From the NCBI GenBank assembly GCA_947044365.1, contig OX345637.1:10033576-10097575 (forward strand): DNA of 64,000 nucleotides. Direction: 5' to 3'. Origin of the DNA: Petrosia ficiformis. Lineage: Eukaryota > Porifera > Demospongiae > Haplosclerida > Petrosiidae. The notes under the pieces are model-generated. The model saw only the letters and a program-made list of their open reading frames with translations. It made no database searches and was not told the DNA's origin. This document shows, in pieces, positions 56,697-64,000 of this stretch (its first letter is position 1; the number at the start of each line of letters is the position of its first letter). The translations under genes and the position numbers were made by a program.

Positions 56697-59600
56697 CTAT
56701 TCCAATGTTCTGGATTGTAACTCCATTATCCTTCGACCCAAACTGGCATTGTGTTGTTGAAGGTATCTTATCATGTCTGCCTGTCTTTCTAGTAGCTCAT
56801 CAAGATCCTCTCCATCTCTGTGTATGAGAGAGAGAGGAATGGATATGGGGATGCAGTGTGTATGAACACTGTAATGCAGTTGGTAGTTTTGTATTTATAT
56901 TCAAGTGTCTAAGCTTATGTCCTTGTTACAAGCATGTACCTTTATTTGTGCCTAATTATATGTACCAATTAATTATGCGCCTGAGGAATAAGATATTGGT
57001 TACTATGACAACTCAACTCAGTGTTTCTAATATTAAGGGTAGAGGAGTACATCAGTGTTTGGGTCAACAGTATAAACTTTAAAATTACAAATGATGGGGA
57101 GTACCATGATATCACCCTTTGGGGGAAACACTGACTCTACCATAAGCATGTGTACTTCAATACTAATGTAACTGTAATGTGATACCATTGAAAAACCACA
57201 GGTACATGCCACATAATACAATGTAAGCACCCTTTGGGGGAAACACTGACTCTACTATAAGCATGTGTACTTCAATAATAATGTAACTGTAATGTGATAC
57301 CATTGAAAAACCACAGGTACATGCCACATAATACAATGTAAGCACCCTTTGGGGGAAACACTGACTCTACTATAAGCATGTGTACTTCAATACTAATGTA
57401 ACTGTAATGTGAGACCATTGAAAAACCACAGGTACATGCCACATAATACAATGTAAGCACATAAATTATTTAATAATGCTTAACTGTGCACTTTAAAACA
57501 CCTGATAGCCACTTGCAACTTAATTTTTTACCTCACCTGAATCCTACACTTGTCAAAGTAGCTGTGGGTGAGTTTGAGACTGATGTAGTTTCCTGAATAA
57601 CATCGGGTGCAGGATTTTGACAATTGAACTTAGTTGCTTGAACTAGAGAGAAGGGAAAATAGAGAAACAAACTCGAATATAAATATGAAAGTACTTTTCT
57701 GTGATTGAAAGAATAGTTATGAATTTTAATAATCTCATTGAGAACATAGCTAGCTATAAACTCACTACCTTATTGTACTGTATTGAGGTATTTCATAGCA
57801 TAGTATATACAAAACAAAAACAAAAAGAAAGTACAAATTTTCCCAGACATGGTCACATACATGTATATGACATGATACAGACTAGCTTACATATATGTAT
57901 ATTACATGATACAGTTTACATGTATATGACATGATACAGACTAGCTTACATATATGTATATTACATGATACAGTTTACATGTATATGGCATGATACAGAC
58001 TATATGACAATATATAGACTAGCTTACATATATGGACTAGCTTACATATATGTATATGACATGAGATACAGACTATATGACATTATATAGACTAGCTTAC
58101 ATATATGGACTAGCTTACATATATGTATATGACATGATACAGACCAGATTAGCTTACATATATGACATGATATAGAGTAGCTTACATATATGACATGATA
58201 TACACTAGCTTACATGTATAGACTAGCTTACATGTACATGTATTTGACATAATATAGACAAGCTTACATATATGACATGATATAGACTAGAAAGTAGCTT
58301 ACATATATAGTATAGTAGACACGGGACAGAAATAATGACTTCAATACCAACTATAACATACACATATTTGACATGATATAGACTAGAAAGTAGCTTACAT
58401 ATATAGTATAGTAGACATGGGACAGAAATAATGACTTCAATACCAACTATAATATACATGGCATGAAAGGCTGTGAAGGTTTTATAGACAGTAATGTCAT
58501 GAAGTTTTGCTGGATGACAGTAAAACAAAGCTGATAAGAATATCAGAAGTGCTGCAGTTCCTGTAATGAGGTAGTGAAGAAAGAGTATGTATTACCACAT
58601 GTTATTTAAAGAAATATGTGGAGTTGCTATGGTTACTAAACAAAGTCACATGACTAAGGTGTAGACTTATTTTATCAAACATGTATAATATTATTAAATT
58701 TTAAATTGGAGAATATCTCTCAACCTATAGTACTAACAACATCTGGTGAGAAATTCAGTCACAGTGCTCAATCACTACCATACAGCTAGCATGCATTGTG
58801 ATGACAATAGTAATGAAACTCTCATCCTCTCAACCTCAGTCACACCAGATGAGTATACCTGTTGATATCATGACAAATGGAACACGTCTTATATTCCTCA
58901 TCCTTCGATAGAATTTGAGATATCCTTTTCTTCTCATGACTCGATGTCTCCATTGTACAATTCTATCCATTCCAGCAACCATAACCCAGAGTAAGGAATG
59001 AAACTGTATTATAAAAACATGACAATAGTTTGAAGAGAAAGGTTTGGTGAAAAGAAGAATTGACAATCTACATGTAGTTCACAAGGTCCCCTCCAAAGTA
59101 TCAACATTTCTACTCACCATACAGAAGATAGCCAAGAGTCTTTCATGCTTGATACTAGTATTATGATTGTTACCAGTAGCTAATACTAAAGAGGAGTTTT
59201 GATTCTGTGAGTATACTGTGAATCCAATTAGAGACCCTGTATACATGAGCTGGGAAGGGTAAAATAAAGTACATGTAAATAAGAGAGAGAGACAGAGACA
59301 GACAAAGAGATAGACAAGAGACCAACAGACAGTTAGAGACTGACAGATACAGAGAAAGACAGACTGACAAATACAGAGAAAGACAGACAGAGACAGAGTC
59401 TCAGAGAGAAAGGATATTTAGTCTTGGAAACACAATACTATGCATACATGTAGCAACAGAACCTCCTTCGTAATAATATGAAACAAAATGTTACAATGAT
59501 TATAACTACATGTAACTGTATTTCAAGGCTATAACTGGAATCCTTTCACTGATAAAAAAAAAACTAAATTACTTTAATTATTAATTTTGAAATATACTAC

Positions 59601-60129
59601 AGTCCATGAAAAATGATATCAAAAAAAGAGATTCCCAATCTACATCATAACTCAATCACAAACAAGTGTATATAGAGAAAAAAACATCACTATATTTGCT
59701 TCGTGATGACTATGTATTAAGCATTGCTGATGGCACTAGTGTTTCTACCTTTCTGTGTACTCGAAAGCTGGGGCCTGAAGAAGTAAGTGTAAGCCTGATT
59801 GCAGTCTAAATCAGTACACAGATCTTTGATGAACTGACTGAAGTACTCCTTCAAGGTTCTAAATGACGACTTCCTCGTGTCTGAAACTCAACAACCGATC
59901 ATACTTACTTGTTAAAGATTCTTGCATACTATTTATACTGTATATACATGCAACAGTTATTAGCAGTTTTACATCCTTTCTGAAGCTTCCTCGGCTGCTC
60001 TGTAGCTCAAATGCGCGTTCTTTTATGCACCACGCCCATTAATTGACCGAGCCCCCGGGAATGACGCAACTTCCTTAACTACGTATACAACGCATAGTCG
60101 CGCAAGTGACACAAACATACATGTATATA

Positions 60130-60174
<45 letters not shown>

Positions 60175-63002
60175 TAAACCCCGTGGAAAGCAATTATAGG
60201 GATGGCCCTACGGGCCATAAAAATATGTCTAATCTTCAATCATGTCTCAATTAGAAATACTTCTCACCATTATGAGTGCTTCAAATACTGACAAGTAACC
60301 AGTAATGATATGAATGTGTGTGTTAGCAGCATTTTGCTGTGTGGGTTCACGACTCATTAGAGGAGTACTATCAGTGGCATTATCATCTGAGTCCTCATTG
60401 AATGAGTAACCCTGAGAGGATAATATTGGAAATGAGGATAGAAATGAATAATAAAAGGATGAATGGAAATTTTGATTGATGAATTGATATACTAATGGAC
60501 ACATTGAAGAATAGATAGATGTACATTGTAATTGTACATGTGCATATACATCTAAACATGTATATGACGTATATAAAACTATAGTACATGTATGTCAATA
60601 AAAAGTCACCATACAATACAGTAATTACTCAGTAGTTTCATCTCCACACCACAGTAGTTCAACAGTAGTTTTAACAGTAATTGGTGTACTTGTCAATTGA
60701 ACACCACAGTAGTGAGACAGTCAATACTATACTATACTGACAGTAGAACTAAGATAATTACTGTTATTGTTTATTGTATGGTGACATTTTATTGACATAT
60801 ACTGTACATGTACAGCATGTACACACACATAGATGCAAGCACATACAGACCAAAAGATACACACATATACATCATGTAGATAGATGAGCACAGCTACAGA
60901 CATGCACATATGCACATACATGTACAAACCAATACACACATATACATCATGTAGATAGATGAGCATAGCTACAGACATGGACATATGCACATACATGTAC
61001 AAACCAACAGATACACACATATACACCATGTAGATAGATGAGCACAGCTACAGACATGCACATATGCACATACATGTACAAACCAACAGATACACACATA
61101 TACACCATGTAGATAGATGAGCACAGCTACAGACATGCATATATGCACATACATGTACAAACCAATAGATACACACATATACACCATGTAAATAGATGAG
61201 CATAGCTACAGACATGGACATATGCACATACATGTACAAACCAACAGATACACACATATACACCATGTAGATAGATGAGCACAGCTACAGACATGCACAT
61301 ATGCACATACATGTACAAACCAACAGATACACACATATACACCATGTAGATAGATGAGCACAGCTACAGACATGCATATATGCACATACATGTACAAACC
61401 AATAGATACACACATATACATCATGTAGATAGATGAGCATAGCTACAGACATGGACATATGCACATACATGTACAAACCAACAGATACACACATATACAC
61501 CATGTAGATAGATGAGCACAGCTACAGACATGCACATATGCACATACATGTACAAACCAACAGATACACACATATACACCATGTAGATAGATGAGCATAG
61601 CTACAGACATGGACATATGCACATACATGTACAAACCAACAGATACACACATATACACCATGTAGATAGATGAGCACAGCTACAGACATGCACATATGCA
61701 CATACATGTACAAACCAACAGATACACACATATACACCATGTAGATAGATGAGCACAGCTACAGACATGCATATATGCACATACATGTACAAACCAATAG
61801 ATACACACATATACACCATGTAGATAGATGAGCATAGCTACAGACATGGACATATGCACTCACAGTCATGCACATATGGATCAATTCAAAAATTTATGTC
61901 TGCATACATAATTCTGAATAGGTGACAACATTGTTAATGTCATTCAATCAATTGTTAGTTACTATTACACTAATGGGGACTAACATCTATTGTTATGTAT
62001 ATATCAATTTATAGGAACATGTTTCTAATGAATGTATCAATAGCTATTGATAAGAAAATTTCAAATTCGAAGATTTTGTATAGCAATAGTTATGATAGAC
62101 AATAGTAACTGAATAGTGAATAGTTGTTACATGTTACTTCAAAGAAATATACCACTCAAACACAATAACCATTCATGTCAGTGAAAAGTTGTTACAACTA
62201 TTTGATAATCAAAATATACCACTCAAACACAACTGAATTCAATAGATTGACATAACCATTCATGTCAATGAAAATTTGAATTCAAAATAAAGTGTAAAAT
62301 ATAGATAAGTTCTGAGTATTATAACAATACATTATTAATGAATTGTCACATGACTACGCTAAGAATAGATGAGTAATCAGTTTTTATAGTAATTAACAAA
62401 CTATTACCTCAATTACTGTTTTAACACAATTTAGTTTCTGAATCCATGATGTTAGTATATCAATGTACATGTAGATTATCATAGCTTCAATACTACCAAA
62501 TAATATAACATTCAAAAATAATTTATAAGGATTTAAATGCAGATATTTGGAAGCCTTGTGTGGTCAGAAAAAGGAGAAGTAATATGCTGTACCAGCTGGC
62601 TTGGGGATAAAGTATGTAAGTGGATTTCTACTGATCATCTTACTTCCCACACACAATGAATCAATATTGACAATTAGTCTAATCCCAGGGAAAGAAACAA
62701 CAGCTGGCAATTGGATAGCATCTGAGCTTATATACACATACATGGCTAACATGGCTAATCAAAATTCAACAATGTCCAAACTAATTGAGACTATGCTTGC
62801 TTTGAATGCTCATTGCTACTTACAACTTTCACATATTATTATTAGACAGTATAATAGTGTTCAGTTTTATTAATACCTCAATATATTTTGGTTTCTTTAT
62901 CCCACATAATGGTGACCAGTCAGGACAATATTTAAGCCAATCTTGTTTACAGCCCAATTTATTCTTGTTATTCTGAGCCACAAAATACTCCATGTCTCCC
63001 AT
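56697..63002 (-). CDS. TMEM192: Transmembrane protein 192 homologue (lysosomal, four-span)
   Basis: Exons (minus strand): 62877-63002, 60268-60411, 59118-59249, 58859-59003, 58399-58560, 57537-57642, 56697-56817. Total 936 nt, 311 residues, all phases consistent. Landmarks of the family: acidic N-terminus with a Pro-Leu-Met motif (DSTPLMSRE), two hydrophobic spans, the basic stretch RKGYLKFYRRMRNIRR, two further spans (LLIFLSALFYC and VGIEVIISVPCLLYYI), then GFRDGEDLDELLERQADMIR and YLQQHNASLGRRIMEL. These align with the C-terminal coiled-coil of TMEM192. A lysosomal/late endosomal membrane protein of poorly known role. The first exon (MGDMEYFVAQNN) is joined by phase and ATG only, is not similar to other TMEM192 N-termini, and is less certain. 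Confidence 0.75.
57105..57470 (-). repeat. 115-bp tandem repeat, about three copies
   Basis: The word CACCCTTTGGGGGAAACACTG recurs at 57113, 57228 and 57343. The rest of each unit (CATGTGTACTTCAATA, ACCACAGGTACATGCC) is near identical. It lies in the last intron of TMEM192. The open frames here are shadows of the repeat. Confidence 0.85.
57855..58305 (-). repeat. Degenerate minisatellite (GACATGATA.AGACTAGCTTACATATA)
   Basis: Many diverged copies of a unit built from TACATGTATATGACATGATA and GACTAGCTTACATATATG fill the TMEM192 intron 57643-58398. It adjoins the duplicated 96-bp segment that includes the exon end. Confidence 0.8.
58274..58465 (-). repeat. 96-bp tandem duplication across a splice donor
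   Basis: 58274-58369 and 58370-58465 are two copies, almost identical. Each holds the end of the fourth transmembrane span coding sequence and a GTAAGC donor (minus strand, at 58393-58398 and about 58297-58302). The period is 32 codons and the frame stays open through both. Confidence 0.85.
59281..59405. repeat. AGAGACAGAC-type simple repeat
   Basis: Purine-rich imperfect (GACAGA)n in TMEM192 intron 2, about 30 bp from the splice acceptor of exon 3 on the minus strand, where it reads as a polypyrimidine stretch. Confidence 0.85.
60123..60172. repeat. AT dinucleotide repeat with dispersed-repeat flank
   Basis: (AT)n flanked by GTGACACAAACATA on the left and AGGGATGGCCCTACGGGCCA on the right. 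The same flanks border an AT-rich core at 21795-21905, so this is the end of a dispersed element. Confidence 0.6.
60829..61860. repeat. 79-bp minisatellite, about 13 copies
   Basis: Units with the words CATGTAGATAGATGAGCA, AGCTACAGACATG and ACATACATGTACAAACCAA recur every 79 bp. Variants (CATAGCTACAGACATGGAC against CACAGCTACAGACATGCAC or GCATATATG) alternate in a semi-regular order. Located in TMEM192 intron 1. The 72-codon frames that overlap are artefacts of the repeat. Confidence 0.9.
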
Positions 63003-64000
63003 AGTTACACCTGATCTTCACTAACAACTAAATCACTCAATGGTAGCTACAAGCTTTAGGCTCTTCTTCCTTCTTGTATCAGGTCTTAGACTACTCAAAT
63101 AGATCAACTAACTACTTCTTTTTCAATAACTACAAAATTACTGTACAGAATGTCTTTCCTTTTCTCTACTCTGACAGTCTACACTGTTGAGACAGTGTAC
63201 ACTGATAAGGTAGTAACTGTATCTATTACTGAGCCAGTAGTCTATAGTACGTATAATATGACAAATACTAATGCAGTTATACTCTGCCACTGTTACTAAA
63301 AATAGAACAGATTGTTCGATTACACCCTTCCTGTTAAACTGTGGTTATTTGAATAGTTCATCACTATTTGTGGCTGATAATGAATATATTGTGCTATTGA
63401 CAGTGTGAACAGTTAACTTTAATTATTTATTGATGATATCATAATGGAACAATAGCTGAAAAGAAGATTGAAAAGGACATTTAAATGTTGCCAAAAGTGC
63501 TTTACAGGGACAGATGGTACATTATTATATACATGTACACAAGGAAGTCAAATGACTGTCATTTGTCTTGTTTATTACAGAAGATATTGGTAATCCTACT
63601 AATTATAATAAACACCATTATTTTTAGTATATACTTTCTTCAATGCTTCCTTCCACTTTGGCCACAAAAAAAATATCAGACAAATTCACTTTGCAAACAT
63701 GTTCATTGAGGAGGCAATGGGAATGAGTTTCAGCTCTGCATATTTATGATACTATGGGATGTGATATATATCACAGTTGTACATGTATGCATAGTTAAGA
63801 AGTTACATCATTCATGAGGCTTGGTAAATTAATGGAAGTGGCACGTAATTGAAAACATACTCAAACTACAATACAGTGATACAGTTTACAGACCAGCTGG
63901 AAGAAAACAGTTTATGAATAGCAGTGTTCTGCTCAGGATATTTAGAGTGGTTGTTGGATTCTAACTTGCATTTAGTGCTGTTTATCCAGTATATACTTAA
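63003..64000. other. Upstream of TMEM192, no gene recognised
   Basis: AT-rich sequence that should include the TMEM192 promoter. I found no convincing exon, RNA gene or repeat. Confidence 0.4.

Noticed and set aside
59745..59870. Minus-strand open stretch (SSFRTLKEYFSQFIKDLCTD) as an exon
   Set aside because: Possible splice sites exist, but inclusion does not fit TMEM192 and the surroundings look like a dispersed repeat (59750-60222). Left uncalled.
60727..61819. Ladder of 72-codon minus-strand frames at 79-bp steps
   Set aside because: 79 is not divisible by three and each frame is a shadow of the minisatellite. The region lies in a TMEM192 intron.
62564..62752. 62-codon minus-strand frame (LPAVVSFPGIRLIVNIDSL) as an extra TMEM192 exon
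   Set aside because: No splice phase compatible with the flanking exons could be found, and the 62877-63002 exon joins 60268-60411 directly in phase 0.

Overview
The window is metazoan DNA. Introns are short and AT-rich, the exons encode immunoglobulin (Ig) and fibronectin type III (FN3) membrane proteins, and there are animal-type housekeeping genes and dense small foldback (MITE-like) transposons. The compact gene spacing, tiny introns and Ig repertoire suggest a sponge, probably a demosponge such as Amphimedon. That is inference; nothing in the window names the species.

Region 1 (1-21,406, + strand) is the 3' part of a very large Ig-superfamily receptor gene. The window holds 58 consecutive Ig exons: 29 of a 258-nt type A alternating with 29 of a 213-225-nt type B. 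An FN3 plus transmembrane exon and two cytoplasmic-tail exons follow. Every Ig exon is phase 1-1. The array has a higher-order period of about 3.74 kb (six A/B pairs), and inside it a 616-bp unit is repeated four times almost without change (about 12.5-15.1 kb).

Region 2 (21,407-26,157) is intergenic. It holds decayed copies of the last two exons of REXO2, a 170-bp near-perfect palindrome, a dinucleotide repeat and two copies of a promoter-like block.

Region 3 (26,158-44,156, + strand) is a complete tandem paralogue of the receptor. It has a signal peptide, four distinct N-terminal Ig domains, nine exons of the A/B type, FN3, a transmembrane segment and the same acidic tail. Its introns carry at least seven foldback elements, and a complete intronless SWI5-like recombination gene lies inside one of them.

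Region 4 (45,608-63,002) is a compact housekeeping cluster. REXO2 (- strand, seven exons including a 7-nt microexon) is head to head with CTU1 (+). A predicted secreted protein of unknown function (-) follows. RPS29 (-) is head to head with RPS19 (+), and TMEM192 (-) converges on RPS19. TMEM192 introns contain 115-bp, about 60-bp and 79-bp tandem repeats, and the fifth-exon splice donor of TMEM192 has itself been duplicated in tandem.

The two receptor genes look like a tandemly duplicated, internally homogenised family of polymorphic cell-surface molecules. A role in adhesion, self-recognition or immunity is plausible but not shown here. The REXO2 relics downstream of the first receptor show that the duplicated segment carried part of the neighbouring REXO2 gene with it. 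Several of the genes called here (RPS29, RPS19, REXO2 and TMEM192) were recovered by joining short exons by eye. Their exon lengths and phases add up to intact reading frames.
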